NCBI GenBank assembly: GCA_964036295.1
Contig: OZ038466.1
Location: 24,294,597 to 24,358,596, forward strand
Reading direction: 5' to 3'
From: Plumapathes pennacea
Taxonomy: Eukaryota; Cnidaria; Anthozoa; Antipatharia; Myriopathidae
DNA: 64,000 nucleotides
Part shown: positions 34,326-47,030 of the stretch, in pieces
Layout of the letters: every line of letters starts with the position of its first letter
How positions within the stretch are numbered: the stretch's first letter is position 1
The notes under the pieces: model-generated
The model's input: the letters and a program-made list of their open reading frames with translations, nothing else
Databases searched by the model: none
Told to the model about the DNA's origin: nothing
Translations under genes and position numbers: made by a program

Positions 34326-35460
34326 AAGGGAACGACAGGAATCCGACCATATGATTCTGTCAGAATTGATTATAATCTTGTGTAAGTTGCAAAATATTTT
34401 TATTTGGGGTTCTTCGAAGACAACACCATTGTATCTTATAACACTTGCTCGGTGGTCAGTTCAGTATAGCGGAAGGCTTGATCGACTTGACTCACAATGG
34501 TTTTCTGTGGCCAGAGCTCTTAGCTGCTTGACAACAAACAGTGGATGGTCGTTGACTTGGTCCATCCGTCACTTAAATGACAACATCACTGAGTTGTTGG
34601 AGTATCTGTGGTCGGAATCTTTTCTAAGCACCAAGAAATTAATTAAAAATCTGTCAATTTTGTCACAAGATTTTTCAATTTGATCCTCTCTTGATCGTTG
34701 GTTTATGTGATATCCGTCCGATTGCATAATTCACAGCAGATACTAGTGATTAAATTATCGTATACCAAGGGTTATTCTCTCTGAACAGTCAGCACTAGCT
34801 TAGAGCATAGACGATTTCTAGTTTTATGACATAGTATGATTAAATGAACGTTTACTGACGTCAAGATTCAGTGGTTTGATTTAGTTATCAATAGATCAGA
34901 ATATACTTTATGAACCTCAGATGTTCACGTAAAGCGTATTGATGGTTTTACCTTTACCTTTTTGAACGTTGAATTTTTTTTTGACATACTCTATAATGTC
35001 AACTTTTATCAGGAAATACAAAAACTTTAGCCCATGTCTAACAAAAGAAAATATTTGACCTGCAGGTTGTTAAAAATGGAAAGCAATATCTTTGTTACTA
35101 GTTTCTTAGTTTTAGTTACACAATAAATTAGGCATTTTTGTCACCAATCTGTATCCGAATGGAATTTTTATAGAAAGAAAGCAGCCCTAAAGGCAAAGCA
35201 AGAGAACGTTAATTAAATACTGATAAGATTTTTCTTTATTCTTTATTAAACTTATTACTTTCTAGGCATTAAATCTCATTAAATTCGGTTCGTAGAATGT
35301 CCTTTTATGAAACATGTACCACTGACATCAGTCGAAAGTTACTTAAGGATGGTTCTGTTGTTTCCCTGGATAGTGAGCTGATCATGACCGGAACATTATT
35401 GTAAGTACCACTGAAGCCTTCCAGTGAATCAAAAGTTCAAACGCAGTCCTCTTTGTGTTT
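34326..35460. repeat. Segmental duplication flank, inner part, copy 1
   Basis: 34326-34700 matches 47340-47790 in inverted orientation. 34905-35460 matches 47815-48400 in direct orientation (about three-quarters identical by eye). So a local inversion happened in one unit after duplication. No gene is supported. Confidence 0.7.
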
Positions 35461-36199
35461 CGATCTGATATTATGTAGAACTAGTTATAAACGAAATAAA
35501 ACAAGGTTATGCATTGAGACAAGTTTTCAGAAATTGCTTCTGTGAAGAAAATACAGCTCAGAGCTGGTTTTCAACTTGAATTTAGTTAATACTTGCACTG
35601 TTGAAAAGTTCAAGATATAAAGTGTCTCCAAGTGTCAGTGATCGGGGGAGCCCAAATTTTCCGGGACCCCACAGGGGCCAAAATGTTTGAGGCCCCACAT
35701 CCTAAATTGTGCTACACGAGGCTTGAAATGTGTTTCTTTTTCTAATGTAAAGGTACAAATTCACACATTTAGAGTATTTCGTGGAAAAAGTTACGCCAGC
35801 GTTACTTTCCAAACCATCGTGAAACCGTTTCAGTTCTTGATCTAATATATAAATATATTTTGATGGTGTCTTTTGGCCTTTTGTAAAATAATAAAGTAAT
35901 CTTTTGAAGTTATATTCAAGTTTCGAGTAAGTCTCTTCTCTCGAAATTTCTGATGTAGCGCTAAAATGTATAAAATAGAATAAATTATAGCCTTGGGTTC
36001 AAAACTATTGTTGGGAGATCTGGATACACTTGGTAATCCTACGCTTAAAAAGTTAAAGCAATTTAGCAATAGTAAATTTTTACCTATTTACATGTGAAGA
36101 GGTTAGTCCGCATACACAGATGATCTCTGCTCACCTATGTTAGTTTTTCCATGCCCTTTTGGTAACCCCTTGGATACGAACTTGTTTCTGTTGATCAGT
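35461..36199. other. Intergenic, no gene seen
   Basis: AT-rich stretch downstream of the large minus-strand gene. No exon recognised. Confidence 0.3.
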
Positions 36200-36505
36200 C
36201 CAATTTAACTCTTGTCACTCGTGTCACTTTCGAATTGTTTCTGGTCATCTGATAATTTCATTCTAGCTTTTGTCACTCGTGTTACTTTCCAATTGTTTAT
36301 GATGATTCAATTTTAGGTCCCTGTCATTTTCCAGTTGCTTTTGGTCATGTGTCATTCCATTGTAGCTCTTGTCACTTCGATTCGTTTCTGGTCATGTGAT
36401 CCATTCTAGCTCTGTCATTCGTGTCATTTTCCAATTGCTTCTGTCAGTATGCGATCATTCCACTTTAGCTCCTGTCACTTGACGTGGCTGTTTCCAATTG
36501 TTTCT
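36200..36505. repeat. Degenerate ~50-60 bp tandem repeat
   Basis: About six irregular units with the pattern CATTCTAGCTCTTGTCACT, then CGTGTCATTTTCCAATTG and TTCTGGTCATGTGAT. It lies 150-450 bp beyond the stop codon of the large gene and so may fall in its 3' UTR. I see no counterpart after the paralogous gene. Confidence 0.7.
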
Positions 36506-36657
36506 TTTCGAATTGACATTATTAGGATGCTTTAGGCTTGTGGTCAAATCATACGTCATTTTCCATATCATAGCATATAGATCACCTGAAGTCGCTTGCG
36601 CAAAGTTAACAGTTCTTTCTTCTCGCCGTTCATAGCAATCACGGTCCTCCCCATTTT

Positions 36658-39600
36658 TCACCATTTTTGGAAAGGAGCCAGTTCATCCAGATATATCCTC
36701 AATTTTTTTCCTTTTTCTTCGAAGGAAGCGTAGCAGAATATCTTTTTACCAGTTACTTTGCTGAGTCCCAGAACACCACACTGAACAATGATGGGGTAGA
36801 TGGTTACATTTTTAAACTGGAAGTACACATCGGTGCTTTGATCATACAAAGTTAGTACAGTGTTTGGATTGTACGGAACGTCTTCCGGAGTTTGGATTTT
36901 GATGACAAATCGCTTTGTACTGCATCTATCCGGCTTCGGTCCTTTCTTGATTCCTTCAAGGTCAGGATGGAAAATTCTGGTACTAGCAATGACTGGCTTG
37001 GTTTCAATTAGTCCAAAAGATCCAGGTGGTGGAACGTCTATTACCTCTGAGAATTTCTCCTTCAGAACCTTGCAAAGCGTTTTATGCTTCTTCCAGTGCT
37101 GGGTTTGACAGTATTTGCTACAGTATGATGCTATGTGACAATGTCCACATCGTTGCAATTTGACCGTATCAGACTGGGTTTTGTGACAAAATGCACAACG
37201 AGACCCAAGGGAGCTAAGCTTTTCTTTAGGGTGTTGCTGCCCCTCCTTATTTCGTATTTCAATGTTATGGATCGTCAAAGGCGCAGTGTGTGGCAATCCT
37301 TCTAAACCTCGCAATTTCCTACCGCCCAGTGCGGCCTCTCCGGCAAGAATACCCGGTCCGTCATGATCTCTTACTTCATTGCTGACTAATATAACTTTTG
37401 CAGTGGTAGGTGCCACTCGAATTCCTCCACACTTGTTGTTGTAAATTCTATTTTCAGACACCCTAGCACTACAACCGTCTCCAACATTTATACCCCAAAA
37501 CCAATTTTCAAAAATGTTGTTTCTGTGAGCCACCATGGATGATGTTTCATATATCATAATGCCGTGTTCTCCATTCTGATAAATTTCATTGTTCTCGATT
37601 ACTATTTCCTTACTGTCTTTTAGAACCATAATTCCAAAGCTCGTATTGCCATAAATTTTGTTGTTTACAATTCGCGATGGAGCCGCCTTTGGACCAAGGC
37701 ACACACCTTGTGCAAACTTGCTACCAGACATTTCGTTTCCTTCAGCAACCAATGATGCACCTTTCCGCGCTTCTACAGATACAAGGCAATGGTCGTGTAT
37801 TTTGCAATCTCTTACAAGTGCAAATGAGCCATCATTTGTTGCCAAGACGCCGCCAGCGGAATCACACAAAATACACCGGATAACGAAGATTCTTGATCCT
37901 TTTTGGGCCTGAATGTTAGCAAAACCACCGGATACGTCACCGCCGTGTGCAAAATTCTTAGAATGGCAAACCAAACATCCTGTGCAATGTTCGTTATCAC
38001 ATTTGGGTAACTTATCTGCCATTCCATTTTGAAAAGTGCATTGCATGCATGACACAAACGATTTTAAGGCCACGAATTGTGCCTTGTCAAATACGATGTT
38101 TTCAAAATGATGACTAGTTCCTGGACCCAACACGACACTTGCATTCTTGATTTCAACGTTTTCATACCCAATGATGGTAGAATGTGTACAAAGAAGAATA
38201 CTTCCATTACCCTCAGTTAACTCATACTGGCCACTCCTTAGGATCACAATCCAATTTTGCTGGCAAGGCGAACTCTTGAATAGTCCTCCAATTTCCTTTA
38301 ATACCTCTTCCCACTGATCTTGCGAGGAAACGACTCTAATAGATGCACTGTTGAAGGCAAGGCCAAAGTTGCGCTGCGCCTCCTTCATCATCTTTGGGTT
38401 AAGATCAACGGCCATCGCAGCAGATGCAAGAAAAGCAAACTTGTACTCTTCCCTCCCTTCCTCAAAAAGCATCTTCATTGCCAGAGCCCTTCTGAAAAAG
38501 CCTTTAAAGGAATGGGGATCCCTTTTGACGCATTCTTCCGCGTCACGAAGAGCGTCGGTGGGCTTACCAAGCTTCAGGTAACATTGTGAACGATTGCAAT
38601 ACAGCACAGATACATCGACAGGTTTACAAACATGGTGACTACTCAATTGAATGGCTTTTGAGTATGTAGAAATTGCACTTTCGTAGTCTCCAGAAATGTA
38701 GGCTTTGTTTCCCTTTAGGTGAAGTTGATCCACAGTTACATGTTCGTACTCTTCGTCTTTCTTATGAATTGTCTCAGGCTTCTCTCTTTTTATCGAGCAG
38801 AGACGAAGTACACGCCGCTGAGCGTCAGTCAAAGGAACGGTAACGGGGTTCTCCAAAAGCCCTACGTTCGTTTTATTTGTTTCCTGTGGATCTAAGCCAG
38901 CTAATATTTCCAGCATAAGCTTTTGGGATTCGAAGGCCTGCGTTTGTTGGTTGGACATGCTGAGATAGATGGCCGTCTCCCTCATAACGTTTGCAGTTTC
39001 CTCTGTGTAAAGTAACTTCGATCCTGTCTGGGGGTGCGAACTCACGTAGTCCTTTAGGTGAGACTTTAGAATAATTGCGTTGGATGCAAGACTTGTCCAC
39101 GTGACGAGAGAATTGCTTTCCTGCATGCTCATGTGGTCGTCCTTTCTTTGGGGATCCGTCGGGGAGTCATCGTCCTTTCTTTGACCAGAATTTTCTGTTA
39201 AAACATCCGTTGGGGACTTCGTATTGCGAAATGCAAAGTCCAGCATTCGTACTCCGCATAGCATAACGTCTCCACGTTTTTCCTCCGGGCAACGGCTCTG
39301 TATAACTTGCTGTACAAGTCTGTGTACAGAGAGACACTCGCGTGACTTTGACTGAAACAGCGAGAATTTCGTGAGAATGTCTACAACATTTCCCACGACC
39401 ATAGGATTGACTTTAGGTTGCTCGACTTCTCCTTGAATCTCGTCCATGGAGTAGGCTTGATTAATAAAATCGCACGGAATGTTGTCTGGGTTTAGATACG
39501 CGGACACATCAATAACGATTGATGTGAGTTCCTCAAGACCACTTTCCTTTGCAAGCTGGGAGGCGTATTCAAAATTCATCAACCAAGTAGTGTGGACGGC

Positions 39601-42600
39601 CAGCCTCTCTTTCGAGATTTCCTCAGAGGAAGGTATAGCTTTCTTTTGCTGGATGAGCTTCATCTTTAGCTTCCTAAATTCTCTCAAATACTGCGGGTAC
39701 GTGCACTCCAGAGCCTTGATATGGGATCCAGCTTGCTCCAAGGCCAAAGGAAGACCACCCAGTTCGTCGACGAGTTCGGTAACGGCATTGAGGTCTTCGG
39801 CTGCAAGGCCGGATTCCCCATCGGATGCTGCGTTGGGCATGTTGGTTCGCTTTTGCATAAACGAGACCGCTTCTTCCCGGGCCAAGCACTCCAAGGTCAC
39901 AAAATCACTACGTTGTACGTTTGCCACTTCGTGCAGCTCTTCTGCTTTGCGTCGTGTCGTGACTAGAACATGAGCTGGCGACTCTCGCATCCAGTGACCG
40001 CTCAGCAACTTTCGCACATTATCAGACAGTTCTAGTTCATCTGCATTGTCGACCACCAACAGGAACGGTAGCGGGACGCGAGACAGGGACGCCAGAGTCG
40101 CACGGAGGCACTGATCGAAATCACTGTCAAAGGTGTCCCTTGTGAAAGCGAGCTCAATCACTGTATTTCGAAACAAAGTCTCGTTCTCAGCAGATATCCA
40201 GAAGACTCCCCCCGTGTAAAAGGAGCGACATCGCCATGAGTATTCTGCTGCCAGTGTAGTTTTACCACAACCGCCAAGACCGCTGATACCAAGAACCTTG
40301 TTACATGCAGTGGAGCTCTTAAGTACATTATATGCCTCTTGCAGTATATGTAACTCGTGCTCTCGTCCACTGAAGTATTCGTTTCTGTTGGGTGCCTGAA
40401 AAAGGACTGGGGACGTTGAAGAGCTGGCTTCCTTTATTTTGTCACCCAAAGATTGAACTGTTTCCTCTAGCTCAGTGAGATCTTTTTTCACAACATCGAC
40501 TTCCGTCTCAAGATTTGACTGTTTCTTCTCAAATGCGTTCTGTTGCGTTGTCAGATCGAGCACATTTGTGCTTGTAACCGTCTGCTTTGCCTCTAATCTC
40601 TGGATTTTGTCTTCGGCGCAGCCTTGATTTTCTCTAAGTTGTTTAACGTCCTCCAGTGTACGTCCCTGTTGTTCCTCTAGCTCGCCTAATCGATGTTTTG
40701 TCTGGGTGTGTTCCTCATGTAAAGCTTCGTGCTCGTTCCCTAAGGAACTCAAGAGATCACTACTCTTCTTTACATCTTGATCAACGCGTTCAATTTGATC
40801 ACTCATTAGCTTCTGGTCGTCTTCAGTAGCCACCAGTCTTCTTTCAAATTCCTGAAGTGTCGAATTAATTTTGTTGCAAATGGCCTGCAATTGCTTTATC
40901 GTATCCTCGTGTATGCCAACGGAGTACTTCGCAAGGACCGACACTTCTTGATACAGCATATTGAGTAGATCTTTGTCTATGTCTGATGCCAGACAGAGCA
41001 AAACACCTGAAGAAAAAAAAATATATTACTCAGGTTTTACTGCTTTACAATTCAAGTCGTAGGAGTTTGCCTCCCCACCGGCTCGGAAGGAGTTATCAGA
41101 GAAGACCGGTAAATATCTGATATTTTAAATTATGCCTGTATAGTTTGTGTTCACTGTGAACCAGAAATCAAAAGATATGGAATAATGATGTTCGACACCA
41201 GCTAACAAAATAGACATAATATAGACACAAAAGATACGGAGACATACAGGACTGAAAATGGCTTAAAGCATACATACCTTTGGTCATCCAATCGTTCAAT
41301 TGCTCCACAATTTTGTCCGTGTCATGCTTGGCCAGGCCAAGGGATCTCACCAGCACCTCCATCTTTTGGAATACACTCAGGAATTGGAACTCAGTCCAGT
41401 CAGCAAAGTTGCAATGTGCCCACTCGTTTCGCACGTTCGCTCTCACATCTTGTGCGTTGGTTTGTATTGTGGACGAGAAGCATGACGCTGCACACAAGAT
41501 ACCAAGCACTGCTGACGGATCACATGACTCGTCAAATGCGCTGAAGTTGGCCATGTGCGTCTGTAGATACAACTTTGCCATATCGACTGTGGACGTTACT
41601 TTGTAGTCGTAGAGTCGTACAGAGTGACCGTGCATGGTTTGGTTGCTATTGATTGCTGCATAATTTAACTTGTGTTTTCCATCGATCTTTAAATGTGTTG
41701 GGAACGTTTGGCGGTCTATGTTGTTGGATGTCTTCATCTTTTTGTAGCTTTTCGTCATGTGTGATTTTATGTACTTCCGAAGTCTGGGTGTGAGCACCTT
41801 GTTCAGACAAATGCCTGTGACAATCCATCGCTTTTGGTTCTCACTCAGCTCCAAAAGGCTTCCACCGACGGCTAGAACAAAAATGTTGCTGATCAAACAA
41901 AATGAATAGCTGGATAGCGTTTCAATTCGCCTCGTTTTGCCCGCCCATACTAATGTGTTTTCATTTAAAACTCAACTTTCGTTTTCCGTTTTCAAAATCA
42001 TTAATCAGCTGCCGCGCAACGTGAGTTCTGTTTTGGACTTCTAACAAAAGGGTTACCTTTACATAAGAAACAAAGAATGGGTTCAAAATATGATTGACAC
42101 GGACGCCCACACAGAATATATTACAAAAGCAATTTCTATCAGGCGATTCTTCCAACACATTACAGGAGAGCTGAAGTAGTGTCGTTTCGATTGCACGGTG
42201 TATAATTTTATTTTGTGGTGATGACAAGTTGAACAATAAGTTTTCAGCCTTTTAGTCTAAAGTATGAGTCATTTGCCACCATAGTTGTTCACGAAACCCT
42301 TCTCGACATAAAGTAAAGAAAGCCTATGTACACGAATTCAATAAATAAAATATAACTTCAATCCAATGTTGGCGTCATTAGAATTTGTCGGCAGTACCAT
42401 ATAGACTGCCATCGCATCACAAGATTTTGTACGAAGGTCCCAACAATTGCTTACGGTATTCTGGACTATTTGCTCTCAAAAATATAAAATCAGAGGCTGA
42501 TAATGATGATTTATGTTTTTCCTTAGTATCTTGGGACTCACGATTTCTCTGGTGTGCCGCTGAGTTGAGAAGTTGTTAACATCTTAACGTCTTATATCAT

Positions 42601-42908
42601 TTAATACGCGTTTGTAGACGGCATACGGATTAGGCAGAAAAAAACATGTCAAGATAGCAATAAGTTAGAATCACAGTCGGATCATGAATAATCAATCTGT
42701 CGATGAATGCGCGGAGCATGATTTTTCACCGTAAGCGCAAGTGGACAGACTCGTTAAAAAGTCTTGTTTGATTTATCAAACTATATAGTTTCCTACCTGA
42801 GGCCCCTGCATTAGCAATCTGTGCCACTCTCGTGTCAGACGTGTTCACCTCTGCTTTGTATTCCACGAACGATTTTGTGCTCCCATCCTCTTTCTTTACA
42901 CTTGACAT
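36658..42908 (-). CDS. HEPN-coiled coil-NB-ARC-TPR-beta-helix-MYND protein (copy A)
   Basis: Three exons joined by GT/AG sites: 42908-42797, 41871-41278, 41006-36658 (phase 1 at both junctions), giving 1,684 residues. Exon 2 (38-235) is a DZIP3-like HEPN domain with an R-x4-H RNase signature, RNEWAH (185-190). Then: coiled coil (about 267-430); NB-ARC with P-loop GISGLGGCGKTT (475-486), Walker B LLVVDN (551-556), VTTRR (584-588), GGLPLA (652-657); TPRs (about 999-1082); right-handed beta-helix with NNxI repeats (about 1273-1457) preceded by a Cys cluster (C1222, C1225, C1238-C1249); MYND zinc finger (1506-1547, ending HxxxC); C-terminal domain to 1684. The layout is that of a STAND/NLR-like sensor with a possible RNA-cutting effector; activity is inferred, not shown. 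The start is chosen at MSSV because the paralog shares it. A tandem paralog lies at 52490-58398. Confidence 0.85.
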
Positions 42909-43378
42909 CTTGTTCGCGTGCACTCCAAATAAGTTGTTGAAGGCACTAGCTGTTTAGGTGAGGATACATGGCGACCCAAGAGTTTTACATTTCTTTAGGC
43001 TACAGAGATTTTTGCTTGCCGATCCCGTGACTGTGCGTGTTTACCCGTTGCATGAATTATTAATTAAACAATATGCTAAAATCGACTTTATATTTTTGTA
43101 AACACGACCTCGGTACCGTGCTCCAGTTTTGTGTCATCGACAATGTTTTTGTGCCATCGATCGAGTTTTGTGTCATCGCCAGAGTTGCTGTCATCGACCG
43201 ACTTTTGCACCAAGGGCAGGGTTTTGTGTCATCCACCGCCGAGTTTTGCTCATTGACAGTGCATGTAGTGTTGTCGGCTGAGTTTTATATGATTGTCAGC
43301 GTTGTATAAATGACTCCGCCGAATAAATGAGCATTAAAGTAATGTAGTGACTTTACAGGTGTGCACGTCAGACGTGCT
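42909..43378. other. Upstream region with degenerate repeats
   Basis: Likely promoter region of the large gene. From about 43115 to 43305 a loose ~25 bp motif (GAGTTTTGTGTCATCGAC and variants) recurs around seven times. No other gene is seen. Confidence 0.45.
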
Positions 43379-43692
43379 TAAGCCTGATTTCCATACGATC
43401 GCTTTAATTGCCCCGACCGGCGCAAAACTAGTGGGACGATCGGGGTGATCGAAGCGATCATATGGAAACACAGACACCGGCGATCGGGACGATCGAAGCA
43501 ATTGCCGTCGCAAGGATCGCCCCGGTTCTATCTCAGACAATTGAGGTGATCTGGGCGATAGAAATGTTTGTAATGGAAACTACCTCGAACGATCAAGACG
43601 ATCATATGCATTGAAACCTCTGGGCGGTCGCAGTGATTCCGGCGATCGGGACGGTTAGCGCGATCGAAGCGATCATATGGAAACCAGGCTTA
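43379..43692. mobile_element. MITE with TTA-flanked inverted ends
   Basis: The left end TTAAGCCTGATTTCCATACG and the right end ATATGGAAACCAGGCTTAA are near reverse complements. The interior is filled with repeated GATCG-containing motifs (GATCGGGACGATCGAAGC and similar). TTA/TAA at the edges fits a 3 bp target site. Non-coding. Confidence 0.8.
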
Positions 43693-44054
43693 ACCTTTCC
43701 TTTGGTCAGTGTCCTAAACTGAATGAGTTTGAGTTTGAGTTTGAGGCCAATTATTATCTAGAAGGGTATGCAGTCAACCTAGAGTATACCGTACGTCAGC
43801 CGACAGAAAATCCGTGTAACAGAGCATTAACAAGAGTGTGTAATTGTGTTTTTCGTTATACAGATTTATATCAAAAGCATAGTATTAGATGTTTGACTCA
43901 TTTGCGTAAGCCTGGGTGTAACAACTTTATATCCGGAACACTATTCTAATCAAATGTAATAATACTTTGTCAGCATTAATGCAGATTAGCTTCATCCACT
44001 GTCTTACACATGTAATTCTTCTTTCGACCATACTAGCCGATATACAATAGTTCA

Positions 44055-44201
44055 GGGCCCGGTTGTTCAAAGAGTGGATAGCGCTATCCACAGGATAAAT
44101 CCTTATCCTCTTGACTGAATTAAGGTTAATGGTTAATTCTATCCACTGGATAGCGATTTATCCGGCGAATAGCGCTATACACTCTTTGAACAACCGGGCC
44201 C
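44055..44201. mobile_element. MITE, GGGCCCGGTTGTTCAAAGAG ends
   Basis: 147 bp element. The left end GGGCCCGGTTGTTCAAAGAG and the right end CTCTTTGAACAACCGGGCCC are perfect complements, and most of the interior (GGATAGCGCTATCCA-type motifs) also folds back. It lies 70 bp beyond the decayed NB-ARC copy. Confidence 0.8.
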
Positions 44202-44270
44202 AGACCTTTAGTGTTATGACCCTCCTGATAAAATACTATTTAGATCTCAAGGAACTTTAGTCCAATCTAC

Positions 44271-45050
44271 TTAGTCTACAGGAACACCGTAATAACACCG
44301 TGCCATCAATCTGGGATGGGAGCCCACGTACTCCATAGTCAAAAGGGTTGCATGTAGCATGAAACGCAAATATACAAGAAGTGGGAATCGTTGCAGTGCG
44401 GCATTCATTGCAAAATTGAGCATCCGCACTTCAGAAATCAAAGCTTGTTCGACTCTTGTTTCACTACAGCTACTCTGTATAACTTGCTGTACAAGCTGGT
44501 GTACGGCAAAAGATTTCGAGTCGGAGTGGAACAGCGCCGGAGACATGAACTTCGTGAGAATTCACAAAACACTCCCAACTTTCACGGTCCTCACTATTTG
44601 ATTCTTCTTAGTGCTCAGTAACAAGTATCCTTTGTTGATGATATCTTGTTGGATGGGTGAATTTGATCTTAGATAAGCTGACACATCAATAACAGCTGAT
44701 GTGAGTTCTTTAATGTTCCATCTCCGTGCAAACCGAGAGGCATAGTCGAAGTCCGTCAGCCACGTTGTCCGAACAGCAAGTCTTTCTTTCGAAACGTGCT
44801 CTGAAGTAGGTTTACCTTGTTGCTGTTTGATAAGCTCCAACTTACGTTCCTTGAATTTTGGAAAGTTCTCAGAATATGGACACCTAAGCCGAACCCTAAT
44901 TTGAGATCCAGCCTGCTCCAAGGCCAAAGGAAGACGTTTGCTAACTCGTTAACTCGCACATTCTTCGGCTTTCCCAGTTATGGGAATACTGGTTCTCACC
45001 TTGAAGAAAGAGTATTAATGAGAATGTTCTTTCTTGTTCAGGGCCCCAAA
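44271..45050 (-). pseudogene. Decayed NB-ARC gene fragment (third copy)
   Basis: A relic of the same family as the two large genes. Reading on the minus strand, it retains part of the VTTRRKAEE segment (about 44990-45030), then LALEQAGS followed by KERLAVRTTWL and VIDVSAYL in one frame (44562-44927), then VHQLVQQVIQS and a diverged tail in another frame (44271-44546). At least two frame changes and internal deletions break it, and both the P-loop side and everything after the winged-helix region are missing. Its upstream edge coincides with the left boundary of the duplicated flank (45053), so the breakpoint of the tandem duplication probably cut through this gene. Confidence 0.8.
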
Positions 45051-45052
45051 GT

Positions 45053-46881
45053 TATGCTTAGTGACAAACAGTAAATTGAACATTGTTTCCTCTTTCGTTC
45101 TCCTTTGGAAGGACTTACTCGGAGGCTTACTCGCTTGCTTGGACTCGGAGCACGATCTTTAGGACAACAACGCCATGCTATAATTCCAAACTACACACAC
45201 AAGTTGGCTGCATAGCTATTGGCTGATCAGGGCAGACAAGGCCTTGGCCCATTCCGTCCACTAAGCGGTCTATATTTGAGTGCTGCTTGGTATACATTTT
45301 CTGAACATAGGGGGAAATGACAGCTTACCTCCACTGTCCGTACGATAATCTGCTACTTACCTTAATCCACGTGAAGTGACTATGACTTGTTACTTTCCGA
45401 TTTGCTTTTAGTTCCGATCTTTGTCGAAATTTACAATACCCTTATAACAATTTTATGAAACAGTTTTTTTTTTTAATTTAACAAAAACAAATCCTCGTTG
45501 ACAATCAAGTGGACTAGTGCAAATTACTGCCTTCAGCAGGCGGAAAAGTCAGCTAACAATGACAAACACTTCTAATTAAAAATTTTAATTAAATACGGGC
45601 AACTCGATGTGTCAAGAAAACTAAATATAGCGTAGCAGAATATTTGATTTTAAAAGGAACTAGAGTTCTCGAAGTGCACTTAAACTGATATGTGATAAAT
45701 TAATTTGCTCCTTCAAGATGACTTTAATAGGACAAGATTGTACTTCTTCACTGTCATGTCTAAACATGTCATGCATACACCTTAGATACGATTTCTCCAG
45801 GGGATACACGACATGAAGGCAGCAGCAAACTAAAGATATTATACATTTAATCGTCGAATCAGGGGTGGGTTGCCCTGCGGCTCATGGCTGCTTCCCGCAG
45901 CTTTTGTTGTCGACCTTCATATCGTGTGTCTGGTAATACTTATATATTTTTAAAGTGAAGATAAAAAGGATTAAATATTTTAATATTTATGTTACAAAGC
46001 ATTGTATATGAAAAGTAATATCTTCAACCCTTTCGTCAGCAAACGAGTTTTTGTCTCACCAAGAAAATCCCCTTCCTGACGTGTCAAATGAAACCTAAAG
46101 GTGTCATTCAGTTAAAAAAAAAGCAAAAAAAAAACAAAAAAAAAACAAGGTGTCACCACTAAAGGTATACCGAGAGGTGTCACCACTAAAATGAAAGCTC
46201 TCGCAACACGTAGTTGTTGAGGTAAGCTTACGCTTTTCGTTTTTAATTTTTAAATTTACTTTGGACAGAAACATAGTTGCAGTAAACTGGCTAAAGAGGT
46301 CTTCCCACGCAAACCTTCCAAAAGTTGCCCCTCCGTATGTGATCAACCATTACTGCCTCCCAAGATTGATCAACTTCAATTTTCTCTTTTAGTTTCTCAC
46401 CAGAGATATATCATATACAGTTTGGAGAACTATGTTTCTGATGACTTGTTTAGATGAAAACTTTCAATTGTCGATTCTCACTACATAACCCATAAATTTT
46501 CTTCATAGAAGGTTTATCTATATTTGGTGTACAATTTTTGCTTCCGATTAGGTTTTTTAGGTGAATGATAATATTTAAAAAAGGCCAAGGTTCCGGATTG
46601 TTTTCAGTGCAACTAAGATAATTCTAATAAATGAAACGGCCAAGAATAAAAACAATATTTATATATGCAGTCTTAGTTAGTAATAATGTTTTAAGGGCGT
46701 AGTCTTCATGTTACCAAAAGAATAAATTCGAGCTGTGATGTGATACAAATCTCGTTTATTGGAGACTGGAGACATAATAGAAAACGGATTAATCTTTTTT
46801 CATTTTTCAAGATTACAAGTATTAATTGATCAAAGGAAGGTATAAAGTAGAACATGGCCATGTCTGACCGTGTGTAAATAT
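45053..46881. repeat. Segmental duplication flank, copy 2
   Basis: Direct-orientation copy of 31678-33518 with the same small landmarks (T tract, poly-A/AC-rich low-complexity run near 46112-46146, TTTTAATATTTATG). Minor indels distinguish it. No gene. Confidence 0.8.
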
Positions 46882-47030
46882 TACGGTCCGACAGAAACCC
46901 AAACCCGTGGCTGCAGTCAGTCAAAAAAAGTATATAGAGTGTATTCTGAATCTTTTGAAAACTAAATCAAGACTGAATCATGTCAATAAAATGTCATAAA
47001 ACTAAAAATCGTCCGTGTCCCACTAGCTAA

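Noticed and set aside
34162..34683. 173-codon + frame
   Set aside because: Begins inside a MITE and runs into duplicated flank sequence that is inverted in the other unit; no domain.
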